Shown one piece after another: positions 1 through 8,080 of a DNA stretch of 33,188 bases (position 1 is the stretch's first letter; every line of letters begins with the position of its first letter). The notes beneath the pieces are model-generated. The model saw only the letters and a program-made list of their open reading frames with translations. It was not told the DNA's origin and searched no databases. Source of the DNA: Pseudoxanthobacter soli DSM 19599 (GTDB lineage Bacteria > Pseudomonadota > Alphaproteobacteria > Rhizobiales > Segnochrobactraceae); assembly GCA_945898215.1 (NCBI GenBank), contig CAMDHY010000043.1, positions 1 to 33,188 on the forward strand, read 5' to 3'. A program made the position numbers and the translations under genes.

Positions 1-114
1 GGGTACCGGCCCCCAGCGCCCGAGGCCGTCGTGCCGAGCGCGCGCCCGCCTGCGCCACCCCGGCCAGCTCCAGCGGGCGCGCTCACCATGGAAACCCGGC
101 CGCCCATGAACTAA
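1..114 (+). CDS. IS3-family transposase (OrfB, DDE/rve type), C-terminal end only
   Basis: Frame 1 reads from the window edge to a TAA at 112-114 and gives 37 residues beginning GYRPPAPEAVV. This matches the tail of IS3-family OrfB integrases, whose rve domain ends in the hallmark HYNxVRPHSSLGYRPPAPE. Only the part from GYRPP onward is visible here; the companion fragment at 8115-8270 shows the preceding HYNAVRPHSSL. The residues after the hallmark are Pro/Ala-rich and end in RPPMN in both copies. The gene starts upstream of the window, so it cannot be said whether this copy is intact or active. Confidence 0.78.
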   Translation, partial: GYRPPAPEAVVPSARPPAPPRPAPAGALTMETRPPMN

Positions 115-148
115 CAATCAAACCGGACCACCGACGTGGGGCAGGTCA
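1..148 (+). mobile_element. Right end of an IS3-family element (rest lies upstream of window)
   Basis: The first 148 bases contain the 3' end of a transposase gene followed by a terminal sequence ending ...GGGGCAGGTCA. Read inward, the terminus begins TGACCTGCCCCACGTCGG. A closely similar end occurs in opposite orientation at 8081-8228. By hand alignment about 131 of 148 positions agree, including the terminal ~30 bases with two mismatches. That shared block sets the element boundary at 148. The base after it falls inside a NuoK/MnhC-like reading frame, so the element interrupts that gene. The left end is outside the window, so element length and target duplication cannot be seen. Confidence 0.82.
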
Positions 149-421
149 ATCGCGCACACCGGCCTGCTGCGCAAGATCGTTGGGTTCAACATCCTCGGTG
201 CCGGAATTTTTCTGATCTTCGGTGCAATCGCCCGTCGCGGTGCGGCAGCGGGCTTCGCTGGCGACCCCGTGCCGCAGGCGATGGTGATCACGGGCATCGT
301 CGTGGCCTTCTCTGCGACCGCCCTGGCCGTGGCACTGCTGCGGCGCCTGTTCGAACTGGCCGGACGCCAGACGCTCGAGCCTCGCCCCGACCCGTCCGAG
401 CAGGACCGGAGCGCCGGATGA
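149..421 (+). pseudogene. NuoK/MnhC-like antiporter subunit, 5' end removed by IS insertion
   Basis: The frame from 149 to TGA 419-421 encodes about 90 residues with two hydrophobic segments (LLRKIVGFNILGAGIFLIF and the helix around VITGIVVAFSATALAVALL) and the family motif DPVPQAMVITGIV. This is the middle and C-terminal part of the NuoK/MrpC(MnhC) family, small three-helix membrane subunits of complex I and Mrp-type antiporters. The family is normally about 100-120 residues, so roughly 25-30 N-terminal residues including the first helix are missing. The frame has no ATG, GTG or TTG near the junction and runs into IS sequence at 148. It overlaps the next gene by four bases (ATGA), so it was the proximal member of that operon. 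Confidence 0.8.
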
Positions 422-1935
422 TGTCGCCGGTTCATGCGACCACGCCCGGCGGCTTCCTGCTCGTGCTGGCGGTGGTGCTTCCGGTCGTCGCGGTGCTCCT
501 GATGCTCGCGCTCGACCGCCGCCATTCCGCCCACATCGCCTTCGTCACGATGGGCGCCGGGCTGGGGCTCGCCATCGCAATCGTCTCAGACATGGTGAGG
601 ACGGAGGCGGCACTCGTCTACGTCATCGGCAACTGGCAACCGCCGCTCGGGCTGGTGCTCCGCGCGGACGGGCTCTCCGCCACGATGCTGGCGATGACGG
701 CCGGGATCGTCTCGGCGGTCGGCGTGTTCGCGCGCGGCATGCACGATCTCGACCCCGACACACGCGACGGGCGGTCCGCCACGACGTTCTGGCTGCTTCT
801 CATGGCGCTGTGGAGCGCGCTGAACATGATCTTCCTCGGGGAGGATCTGTTCAATCTCTATGTCGCGATCGAGCTCCTGACATTCGCTGCCATCCCGCTC
901 GTCTGCCTCGACGGGCGGGCGGAGGTGATCGCCGCCGCCCTGCGCTACCTGATGTTCGCATTGCTGGGCTCGCTCCTCTATCTGCTCGGGACGGCGCTGG
1001 TCTACGGCGGTTTCGGCACGCTCGATATCAGCAGACTGTCCGGCGAGAGCAGTCCTGTCCTGTCGGTGGCGCTCGCCCTGATGATTGCCGGGCTGATCGC
1101 CAAGGCCGCGCTGTTCCCGATGCATCTGTGGCTGCCGCCGGCCCATGCCGGGGCGCCGGCGGCGGCGAGCGCGATCCTGTCGGCGCTCGTCGTCAAGGCG
1201 CCGATCTTCCTGATCCTGCGCCTGATGCTCGACGTTGCGCCCCCACAGGCGATGGCCCTGGCGGGCGAGGTCCTTGCTGTCCTCGGCGTCTCGGCCATCC
1301 TGTTCTGCAGCGTCATGGCGCTCCGGCAGGCGCGACTGAAACTGTTGATCGCCTATTCGACGCTCGCGCAGATCGGCTACCTCTTCATCGTCTTTCCACT
1401 GGCGACCGGAACCGAGGCGCTGCCGGCCTGGGGCACCATCGCCTGGACGGGCGGCGCGCTTCAGCTCCTCTCGCACGCGCTCGCCAAGGCCGCGATGTTC
1501 ATGGCGGCCGGCGTCATCGCCGAGGCTTTCGGCCACGACAGGATTTCCGACCTCGGCGGCTTCGGCCGCGTGCTGCCGATCAGCGCCGCTGCCTTCGGAC
1601 TCGCCGGGCTCTCGCTGATGGGGCTTCCGCCCAGCGGCGGCTTCGTGGCGAAATGCCTGTTGCTCACCGCCGCCGTCATCGGCGGCCACCCGTTTCTCGC
1701 AGGCGCGATCCTCGCCGGTGGCGTGCTCGCGGCTGGCTATGTGTTCCGCGTGCTCGACCGCGCCTTGGCGACGCCAGCGACGCCGCTGCTGGCACGCCGG
1801 CCGATTCCGCGCCGGCTCGAACTGGTGGCCCTGGCGCTGGCGCTGGCGGCGGTGCTGCTCGGCTTCGTGCCGCTCCAGCCCTTCGGCTTCCTGCAGGTCG
1901 GCCGGTTCGCGATGCCGATGGTGGGCGCGCCATGA
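418..1935 (+). CDS. Antiporter-like proton-conducting membrane subunit (NuoM/NuoN/MrpD family)
   Basis: A 505-residue, strongly hydrophobic protein of the proton_antipo_M family shared by complex I subunits NuoL/M/N and Mrp subunits A and D. Key ion-path residues are present: a TM5-type glutamate in LYVAIELLTF (about residue 152), a TM7-type lysine in LIAKAALFPMHLWLP, a TM8-type lysine in ALVVKAPIFL, and a later lysine in HALAKAAMFM. The length matches MrpD. The start ATG at 418 overlaps the stop of the truncated NuoK-like gene, and a second ATG at 421 is an alternative. Its own stop overlaps the next start, so translation is probably coupled. The expected role is inner-membrane proton or sodium translocation. 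No NADH-binding or quinone-site subunits are nearby, so an Mrp-like or other non-complex-I assembly is more likely. Confidence 0.88.
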   Translation: MMSPVHATTPGGFLLVLAVVLPVVAVLLMLALDRRHSAHIAFVTMGAGLGLAIAIVSDMVRTEAALVYVIGNWQPPLGLVLRADGLSATMLAMTAGIVSAVGVFARGMHDLDPDTRDGRSATTFWLLLMALWSALNMIFLGEDLFNLYVAIELLTFAAIPLVCLDGRAEVIAAALRYLMFALLGSLLYLLGTALVYGGFGTLDISRLSGESSPVLSVALALMIAGLIAKAALFPMHLWLPPAHAGAPAAASAILSALVVKAPIFLILRLMLDVAPPQAMALAGEVLAVLGVSAILFCSVMALRQARLKLLIAYSTLAQIGYLFIVFPLATGTEALPAWGTIAWTGGALQLLSHALAKAAMFMAAGVIAEAFGHDRISDLGGFGRVLPISAAAFGLAGLSLMGLPPSGGFVAKCLLLTAAVIGGHPFLAGAILAGGVLAAGYVFRVLDRALATPATPLLARRPIPRRLELVALALALAAVLLGFVPLQPFGFLQVGRFAMPMVGAP

Positions 1936-3563
1936 CCGCGGCCAGCCTCCTCCTCGCCACGTCCGTGCTGCTGCCGCTCGGCATGGCGGCGGCGTGCCTC
2001 CTACCGTCCTTCCGCCGGCGTGTGCCATTCCTTCTCGCGCTGGCGCCGCTACCGGCGCTGCTCGTCGCGGCCGTGGCTCCGGCCGGAACCATGGTGTTCT
2101 TTCCCGCGCCGTTCCGCATGATGCTCGAAGTCGACCGGCCGGGCGCGATGCTGCTCGTCGGTGCCGCACTCCTCTGGAGCGCGGCCGGCGCCTATGCCTC
2201 CTCCTATCTCGGGTCGAAGCCCGGCGCGGCGCGCTTCTCGATCTGGTGGCTGCTGACGCTGGCCGGTTGTCTCGGCATCTTCGTCGTTGCCGATATTGCC
2301 AGCTTCTACCTGCTGTTCACGCTCCTCAGCCTCGCGGCATACGGGCTGATCGCGCACGAGGAGACGGCGGGCGCCCGCCGGGCGGGCGGCGTCTATGTCG
2401 TTCTGGCGCTGCTCGGCGAGGCTTTCCTGCTGCTCGCCTTCGTGATGCTCGCCACCGGCAGCCCCGAACCGAACCCGCTGATCCGCGACGTCGTGGCGGG
2501 CCTGCCCCTCTCGCCGATGCGGGACGGAATCGTCACGCTGCTCATCCTCGGCTTCGCAATCAAGATGGGGCTGGTGCCGGTCCATGTCTGGCTACCGCTC
2601 GCCCATCCGGCCGCGCCGATGCCCGCCTCGGCCGTGCTGAGCGGCGTGGTGGTCAAGGCGGGCGTGATCGGCCTGATGCGCTTCCTACCCTTCGAAGCAG
2701 GGCTGCCGGGCTGGGGAGATTTCCTCATCGTGGCGGGCCTCGTGACTGCCTTTTACGGCGCAGCGGTCGGCTTCACGCAAGTGCGCTCCAAAACGGTCCT
2801 CGCCTACTCCACCGTCAGCCAGATGGGCCTGCTCGCAGTTCTCATCGGCACGGCGCTCGGCGCTGCGGATTCGGGCGGGCTCGACCTCGTCGCGTATTAC
2901 GGCGTCCACCACACGCTGGTGAAGGGCGCGCTGTTCCTGTCGGTCGGGATCGTGGCCGTGTCGGGCGGCCCGCGCCGGTGGCCGGTCCTGCTGCTCACCG
3001 GCGTACTGGCGCTCAGCCTCGGTGGCATGCCGCTGACCAGCGGTGCCCTCGCCAAGCTCGCTGCGAAGCCGATGCTGGGCTCTGGCGTCGTTGGCCTTGC
3101 CACCTCGCTTGCGGCGGCGGGAAGCACGCTGCTGATGCTGCACTTTTTACGGGTGCTGTGGCGGGACGCTGCCCCCGCAACCGCCTCTCGCGCGCCGATG
3201 GGTGAAATCCTTCCATGGCTGCTCGTCGCGCTGGCGTCGCTGGTCGTTCCCTGGACGCTCTATCCCTCCGTCGCGAACGAAAGCCTAGGCGATCTCCTGT
3301 CGATCGACGCGCTCTGGAAGCTGGCGTGGCCGATGGCGCTCGGCGCTATCGGCATACTGGGCCTGAGCCGCATCAAGAGCCTTCCCGGGGCGATCCCGGA
3401 AGGCGACATCCTGGTGCTGGGACGACGCGCCTTGCCGTTCGGGCGCAACTGGGCAATGTGGCTCAGCGAAATCGACGGATCGTTGCGGCTGTGGCCAGTG
3501 GCGAGCCTGCTGCTGATCGGATTTGCGATCCTGCTGGGCGGGGCGTTGATCTGGCGCACCTGA
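1932..3563 (+). CDS. Second antiporter-like membrane subunit (NuoL/M-like), lacks the TM5 glutamate
   Basis: A 543-residue polytopic membrane protein of the same proton_antipo_M family, starting at ATG 1932 inside the stop of the preceding gene. The lysine-bearing helices are recognisable: FAIKMGLVPVHVWLPLAHP (TM7-type), GVVVKAGVIGLMR (TM8-type) and HHTLVKGALFLSVG. The segment equivalent to the TM5 glutamate helix reads IASFYLLFTLLSLAAYGL, with Thr130 where the upstream paralogue and most NuoL/M/N/MrpA/D proteins have Glu. The C-terminal ~110 residues form a soluble loop (IPEGDILVLGRR) and a last helix ending LLGGALIWRT. Two unequal antiporter-like subunits after a NuoK-like one resemble complex-I-related antiporter clusters of alphaproteobacteria rather than the classic seven-gene Mrp order. 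The exact function is not assigned. Confidence 0.85.
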   Translation: MTAASLLLATSVLLPLGMAAACLLPSFRRRVPFLLALAPLPALLVAAVAPAGTMVFFPAPFRMMLEVDRPGAMLLVGAALLWSAAGAYASSYLGSKPGAARFSIWWLLTLAGCLGIFVVADIASFYLLFTLLSLAAYGLIAHEETAGARRAGGVYVVLALLGEAFLLLAFVMLATGSPEPNPLIRDVVAGLPLSPMRDGIVTLLILGFAIKMGLVPVHVWLPLAHPAAPMPASAVLSGVVVKAGVIGLMRFLPFEAGLPGWGDFLIVAGLVTAFYGAAVGFTQVRSKTVLAYSTVSQMGLLAVLIGTALGAADSGGLDLVAYYGVHHTLVKGALFLSVGIVAVSGGPRRWPVLLLTGVLALSLGGMPLTSGALAKLAAKPMLGSGVVGLATSLAAAGSTLLMLHFLRVLWRDAAPATASRAPMGEILPWLLVALASLVVPWTLYPSVANESLGDLLSIDALWKLAWPMALGAIGILGLSRIKSLPGAIPEGDILVLGRRALPFGRNWAMWLSEIDGSLRLWPVASLLLIGFAILLGGALIWRT

Positions 3564-3606
3564 TACGGGGCGCATGGCGCGCGACGACCATCGGAAGGGA
3601 TGATCC

Positions 3607-5421
3607 GTGACTCCGATCGAGAGTACCGGCATCGTCATTGCGGCAACCATTGCCCTGTTCGCCTGGAACAGGCTGCCCGTGGTGATCGTCGCCATCTCGG
3701 CGGCGCTCGCGCTCTGGGCGACGGGTATCGTCACGCTGGAGCAGGCGCTGGCCGGTTTCGGCGACCGGGCCGTCCTCTTCATCGCGAGCCTGTTCATCGT
3801 CAGCGCATCACTGGAAAAAACCGGTGTGACGGCGTGGGCCGGGCAGTTCCTGATCGCGAAGGCCGGCGAGAACAATCGTTCGCGCCTGCTGATCATCATC
3901 ATGGGCGCCGTCGGGTGCCTCGCGGCGCTGATCAGCGGCGGAGGCGCGGTGGCAGCGTTGATGCCGGTGGTGGTGATGGCGTCGATCCGGCTGCACCTGT
4001 CTCCGGCGCAACTTCTCTTGCCGCTGGCCTTCGCGGCCCACGCCGGCTCCAACATCCTGCTGACGGGCGCCCCGAAGAACATCCTCGTCTCGGAAGCCCT
4101 GGAGGACGCCGGTTTCGATGGCTTTGGCTTTGCCGAGTTCGCCTTCGCCGGCGTGCCCCTGCTCGTGGGGACGATGCTGATCATCCTGCTCCTCGGCAAG
4201 CGGTTGTTGCCGCAGCAGACGAGCGCCAGGCTGCCGGCCGATTTCAGCCGCCACGCGCAGACGCTGGTGGAGCACTACGGGCTCAGCGACGGCGTCTTCC
4301 GCATGCGCGTGCGGCAGAGCTCGCCCCTTGTCGGAGTGGAACCGGCCCACCTCGAGTTCGGCGAGCCGTCACGACTGCAGGTCATGTCCGTGCAAGCCGG
4401 CGCATCCGGATCGCCGCTGCAGGAGGGCGCCCGCATCTCCGAGGGCGACTACCTGCTGGTTCGTGGCGAGGCCCAGGCGGCGGCTCGGCTCGCGGCCGAG
4501 CAGCACCTCGCCTTGCGCGAGGAGGAGGCGGGCGAGAGCGGAACCGCGATGTTCGACCGCCGTTCGGGCCTCGCCGAGGTGATCATCCCGCCGCGCTCCG
4601 CCCTGATCGGCCGCGCCATGCATCCGGGCATGGCGACCGACAGCGGCGATCTGGTCGTCCTCGCGGTGCAGCGAGGCGGTGTCGACATCGGACCCGAGGA
4701 ACCGCAACTGCGGGCGGGGGACACCATCCTGCTCCAAGGAAGCTGGGAGGCGCTCGACCTCCGGCTCGAGGACCCGGATGTGTTGGTCGTCAATTCACCC
4801 GATCTCGTCAGGCGGCAGGCCGTGCCGATGGGCGCAGGAGCCGGAGTCGCGGTCGCAGTGCTGGCCGGGCTCATTGTGGTGCTGGCGACAGGCATCGTGC
4901 CGCCGGCGATTGCCGGGCTGGTCTCTGCCGGCATTCTGATCGTCTCCGGCATCATCACGGTCGAGGAATCCTACCGTGCCATCCACTGGACGACGGTGAT
5001 CCTGGTGGGCGCCATGATGCCGATGTCGATTGCGATGGTGCAGTCGGGTGCGGCGCAGTTCGTGGCGGATCATCTCGTGGCGATGACGGGCACGGCGGGG
5101 CCTATCGTCTTCCTCGCCGGGCTCTTCGTCCTCACCGCGAGCCTTGGCCAGATCATGAGCAACACGGCGACGACCATGCTGGTCATCCCGATCGCGATGG
5201 CGGCGGCCACCAGCATGGGCATCTCGCCGCTACCGGTGTTGATGAGCCTGTGCATTGCGGGCTCCGCATCTTTCCTGACGCCGATTGCGGCTTCGACCAA
5301 CCTGATGGTGATGGGACCCGGCGGATACGCCTTCGGCGACTACTGGAAGCTCGGCGTGCCGCTGATGATCTGGTTCTTCGTGATGGCGGTGTTCTACGTC
5401 CCGCTGGTCTGGCGGTTCTGA
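3607..5421 (+). CDS. SLC13-type (ion transporter superfamily) carrier with two RCK_C domains
   Basis: A 604-residue membrane carrier starting at GTG 3607, supported by GGAAGGGA eight bases upstream. The two halves of the transporter each carry the re-entrant substrate/sodium loop: GSNILLTGAPKN (residues 147-158) and AASTNLM (S563-T564-N565). Between them lie two cytosolic TrkA-C/RCK_C-like domains, about residues 220-300 and 312-395, which in this family are thought to bind regulatory ligands. The architecture matches SLC13/DASS-like permeases for sulfate, dicarboxylates or related anions; the substrate cannot be read from sequence. It follows the antiporter-like genes by 43 bases on the same strand, so it is probably in the same operon and may use the ion gradient that complex makes. 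Confidence 0.88.
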   Translation: MTPIESTGIVIAATIALFAWNRLPVVIVAISAALALWATGIVTLEQALAGFGDRAVLFIASLFIVSASLEKTGVTAWAGQFLIAKAGENNRSRLLIIIMGAVGCLAALISGGGAVAALMPVVVMASIRLHLSPAQLLLPLAFAAHAGSNILLTGAPKNILVSEALEDAGFDGFGFAEFAFAGVPLLVGTMLIILLLGKRLLPQQTSARLPADFSRHAQTLVEHYGLSDGVFRMRVRQSSPLVGVEPAHLEFGEPSRLQVMSVQAGASGSPLQEGARISEGDYLLVRGEAQAAARLAAEQHLALREEEAGESGTAMFDRRSGLAEVIIPPRSALIGRAMHPGMATDSGDLVVLAVQRGGVDIGPEEPQLRAGDTILLQGSWEALDLRLEDPDVLVVNSPDLVRRQAVPMGAGAGVAVAVLAGLIVVLATGIVPPAIAGLVSAGILIVSGIITVEESYRAIHWTTVILVGAMMPMSIAMVQSGAAQFVADHLVAMTGTAGPIVFLAGLFVLTASLGQIMSNTATTMLVIPIAMAAATSMGISPLPVLMSLCIAGSASFLTPIAASTNLMVMGPGGYAFGDYWKLGVPLMIWFFVMAVFYVPLVWRF

Positions 5422-5422
5422 C

Positions 5423-5460
5423 GCACCAGTCTTTGCTCGCCTGCAAGCGCCGTCTGGTGC
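5423..5460. terminator. Candidate bidirectional terminator between convergent genes
   Basis: GCACCAG at 5423-5429 and CTGGTGC at 5454-5460 are perfect inverted repeats, with a smaller TGCT/AAGC pairing inside the loop. The structure fills most of the 46-base gap between the carrier stop (5421) and the end of the convergent AraC-type gene (5468). There is no U-tract, so intrinsic termination is only suggested. Confidence 0.35.
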
Positions 5461-5467
5461 CTGGAAA

Positions 5468-6547
5468 TCAGTGGGCCAGCGCCTGCAACAGGTGGCCGAG
5501 ACTGAGCTTTCCGTTGCTCGAATGCTGGACGGTCTGCCGGGTTAGAGAAGTGCCGTTTACCCAGCCTTCCTGGCGCGCTTCACTCGGTGAAATGCCGAAT
5601 TCGTGCCGGAATGCCCGGCTGTAGGCCGATGGATCCACAAAGCCCCATTCCTCGGCGATGCGGGAGATGGACCGCCTGTCGGAGCTGTCGGCGAGCGCGT
5701 CGCGCGTCTTCAGCAGTCTCTGCTGGCGGATACAGGTGGACACGCCGCCGAGTGGCTCGAAGATTCTGTACAAGCGAGAACGGGACAGGCCTAGTCCCGC
5801 GCACAGGGTTTCCGGTGTGAGATCCCGGTCAGCCAGCTTTTGAGCAATGTACTTTCTGACCTGTTCCAGAATGACGGTGTCGATGGGTCTCTGTGACTCG
5901 GCAAATCTGTCGCGCGATGGAGCAAGACATGCCGCGATGAGGTGGCGGGTGGCCTCGAAGACATGGGGAACTTCGGTGATTCGAAGTCCCGGCAAAGACC
6001 GCTTGAGCAGCAGCAGATAGTTCGCCAGCAGCAGGCCGCATCCACCGTCGACCCGCACACTCCGCATGTCGCTCTCCGTCAGTACCGAAGAAAGGAGGTC
6101 ATTCGGCACAAAGAGAGTGAGGAATTCATCATCTTCCATCTCCGCCTCGAATGGCCTTGCGAGGCAGTGCAAGCTGGGAATCGGCAGCTTGAGATCACTC
6201 ATGAAATATTGTGCGTTTTGGACGGGTACCATCACGTACCAGTGATCGAGAGTGGATTTCTTCAGATGGCGCCGGCGATGGGAATTGCCTTTTCCTGGTA
6301 GTTCGGTCGATGCAAATACCATTCGGCCGAGATCCCACACCATCTGTCGCGCAGGAAAAGAAGCATCCTGGCTTCGCACGAGGTCGATTTCCAGCACGTT
6401 CTGGTACGCATTGCGAAACACGTCAAATTGTTCCGAAACTGGATACTGGATTGTGTTTAAATCTATCGGGCAAACGAGCTGGTTATCGACATATATTGTC
6501 GAATCACCGACCATAGAACATGGTTTATTCAGGCTTGGATCGGTCAT
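5468..6547 (-). CDS. AraC-family transcriptional regulator
   Basis: A 359-residue cytoplasmic regulator. The N-terminal ~200 residues (for example DHWYVMVPVQNAQYFM) resemble the AraC-binding-like cupin domain found in several AraC/XylS proteins. The C-terminal ~110 residues form the paired helix-turn-helix domain: LTPETLCAGLGLSRSRLYR, then ISRIAEEWGFVDPSAYSRAF and the family signature FRHEFGISPSEAR. A tail of about 33 residues follows. The start is the first ATG at 6547; an internal ATG at codon 12 is possible because no strong ribosome binding site is visible. The gene is noticeably less GC-rich by eye than everything around it and uses more A/T-ending codons, which suggests separate acquisition. 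Its target is unknown; the convergent transporter operon is a candidate by position only. Confidence 0.88.
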   Translation of the reverse strand: MTDPSLNKPCSMVGDSTIYVDNQLVCPIDLNTIQYPVSEQFDVFRNAYQNVLEIDLVRSQDASFPARQMVWDLGRMVFASTELPGKGNSHRRRHLKKSTLDHWYVMVPVQNAQYFMSDLKLPIPSLHCLARPFEAEMEDDEFLTLFVPNDLLSSVLTESDMRSVRVDGGCGLLLANYLLLLKRSLPGLRITEVPHVFEATRHLIAACLAPSRDRFAESQRPIDTVILEQVRKYIAQKLADRDLTPETLCAGLGLSRSRLYRIFEPLGGVSTCIRQQRLLKTRDALADSSDRRSISRIAEEWGFVDPSAYSRAFRHEFGISPSEARQEGWVNGTSLTRQTVQHSSNGKLSLGHLLQALAH

Positions 6548-6821
6548 CTAAGCCGCCAGGATACGATAAACTACCGAATCAACCCTGACGGGCTGCTCCG
6601 CTCCATCGGGGAGCCGGTACGCATGACTGCGGGTGTCCGCTGCCGCCATCCACCATCGCCTCCGCGACTCCGGATGTCCCGGAACCACCGTCCGACGGAA
6701 CGTACCGATACGCAAGTCACATCCCCTTGCTCGGGGACGTCAAGATGCCACTACCGCCTCCTCCCCGGAACTGATGTTGCCACAGGTCGGATGACGTTTT
6801 GCGGACGTCCTGGCCCGGCGC
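6548..6821. other. Non-coding gap between AraC-type gene and AI-2E permease gene
   Basis: No convincing ORF or strong hairpin is seen. It must carry the promoter of the minus-strand AraC-type gene (near 6548-6620) and the 3' end of the downstream-ending permease gene. It is less GC-rich than the flanking permease gene, like the AraC-type gene itself. Confidence 0.5.
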
Positions 6822-7856
6822 TCAGGTCAGCGGGTTGTCCGGCTCGCGGCCGGAGAACAGGTCGGCGATCCACCGGCTCGACGGGTGATTTGCACACAGG
6901 GTGAGGACCGCGATGAGGATGGGCACGCCGATGAAGGCGCCCGGGATTCCCCATAGGAAGGCCCAGAAGAACACCGCGAACAGCACCAGGAAGGGCGACA
7001 CGGAGAGCCTTGCCCCGGCAATGCGCGGCTCAAGGTAGCTGCCGGAGAGGAACTGGACGAGGTTTAGGCAGGCGAAGACGACCAGCGCCATCCGCCAAGA
7101 CTCGAACTGCACGAGGGCGAAAAGCGTCGGCAGCAGGGTCGCCACAAACGGGCCGACGAACGGGATGTAGTTCAGCGCGAAGGCCAGCACGCCCCAAGCC
7201 GCGGCGAGCTCGAGTCCCGATGCCAGGGTGACTGCCCAGACGACCGCGCCGGTGCCGATGCTCATCACCGTGCGCACGACCATGTAGCGCTGCATCTTCT
7301 GCGCGATCTCCGCACCCGCGCGCAGCATGAATTCGCCCCCGTCCCGGCCGAGGGACCGCAACTGCAACTTGAAGACACTCACTTCCAGCAGGCCGAGGAT
7401 GACGAAGACGACGGTGACGACGAGAAAGCTCGACAGGGTCTGCACGCGGCCGGAGATGTCCTGCACGAGGCGCAGCACCCAGCGTGCATCGAAGTGGTCC
7501 GTGACCATCCCGGCGAGAACGAAGCCGTGGCCCGCTAGCCATGCGTCCGCTTCGGCGTACAGCACCTGAAACCGGCCGGCGTTGGCGATCAGCCACTGGC
7601 CGACGTGACCGCCGCCCCAGACCACCATGCTGACCACCGTCGCGATGACGAGGACGATGGCGACGATGCAGATCGCGAGCGCGGCGATTGCTGGAATGAA
7701 GGCCTGCAGCACACGTTGAAGCGGCCAGACGATGGCGATGATGAAAAGCGCGAAGGCGATCGGCGCGAACACCGATTCGGCCACGGCGAGGGCCGCGCAG
7801 ACGGCTACCGTGGCGATGACCCAGACGAGGGCGCTCGTCCCCCAACGATCGTTCAT
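6822..7856 (-). CDS. AI-2E family transporter (PerM/TqsA-like permease)
   Basis: A 344-residue polytopic membrane protein of the AI-2E (DUF20) exporter family. Two N-terminal helices are followed by the soluble segment with GGGHVGQWLIANAGRF, then the conserved C-terminal block: ALNYIPFVGPFVATLLPTLF, LEPRIAGARLSVSPFLVLF and FLWGIPGAFIGVPI. These are the standard family motifs. I chose ATG 7856 (MNDRWGTSAL), because the longer frame upstream is Arg/Pro-rich and has no membrane signal. Members move autoinducer-2 or act as sodium/proton antiporters or other small-molecule permeases; nothing here decides between them. It stands alone between a convergent-side gap and the IS remnant. Confidence 0.87.
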   Translation of the reverse strand: MNDRWGTSALVWVIATVAVCAALAVAESVFAPIAFALFIIAIVWPLQRVLQAFIPAIAALAICIVAIVLVIATVVSMVVWGGGHVGQWLIANAGRFQVLYAEADAWLAGHGFVLAGMVTDHFDARWVLRLVQDISGRVQTLSSFLVVTVVFVILGLLEVSVFKLQLRSLGRDGGEFMLRAGAEIAQKMQRYMVVRTVMSIGTGAVVWAVTLASGLELAAAWGVLAFALNYIPFVGPFVATLLPTLFALVQFESWRMALVVFACLNLVQFLSGSYLEPRIAGARLSVSPFLVLFAVFFWAFLWGIPGAFIGVPILIAVLTLCANHPSSRWIADLFSGREPDNPLT

Positions 7857-7940
7857 GGCTGCCCCCCGACGCTGCGGAAGGAATGTCGGCTTTCTCGGGG
7901 AAGTCAATCCACCAGCCATTCTACCGCGCGGACCGCCCAT

Positions 7941-7961
7941 GCGTCGCCGAAGCGGCGACGC
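7941..7961. other. Small perfect hairpin upstream of the permease gene
   Basis: GCGTCGCC (7941-7948), loop GAAGC, GGCGACGC (7954-7961) form a perfect 8-bp stem. It lies 85 bases upstream of the AI-2E-family start and 120 bases inside the right IS end. It could be a remnant terminator of a lost gene. The rest of 7857-8080 shows no supported gene. Confidence 0.3.
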
Positions 7962-8080
7962 GGGAGGGATGGGGCGAACCAGAAAGCGCGCCATGCCAGC
8001 CGGAGCCTCCCTGTTCGGCGAGAAGCCGCCCTCGGTTCGGCGGGTCGACGCAGATCAAGATTGGCCGTGCAGCAACATCC

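Noticed and set aside
586-2169. Long antisense open frame on the minus strand across the antiporter-like genes
   Set aside because: It is Arg/Gln/Glu-rich with no domain and overlaps well-supported membrane proteins; a shadow frame of high-GC coding DNA.
418-3563. Respiratory complex I operon
   Set aside because: None of the NADH-, FMN- or quinone-site subunits is present; FdsGB resemble NuoEF but belong to the formate dehydrogenase cluster about 14 kb away.
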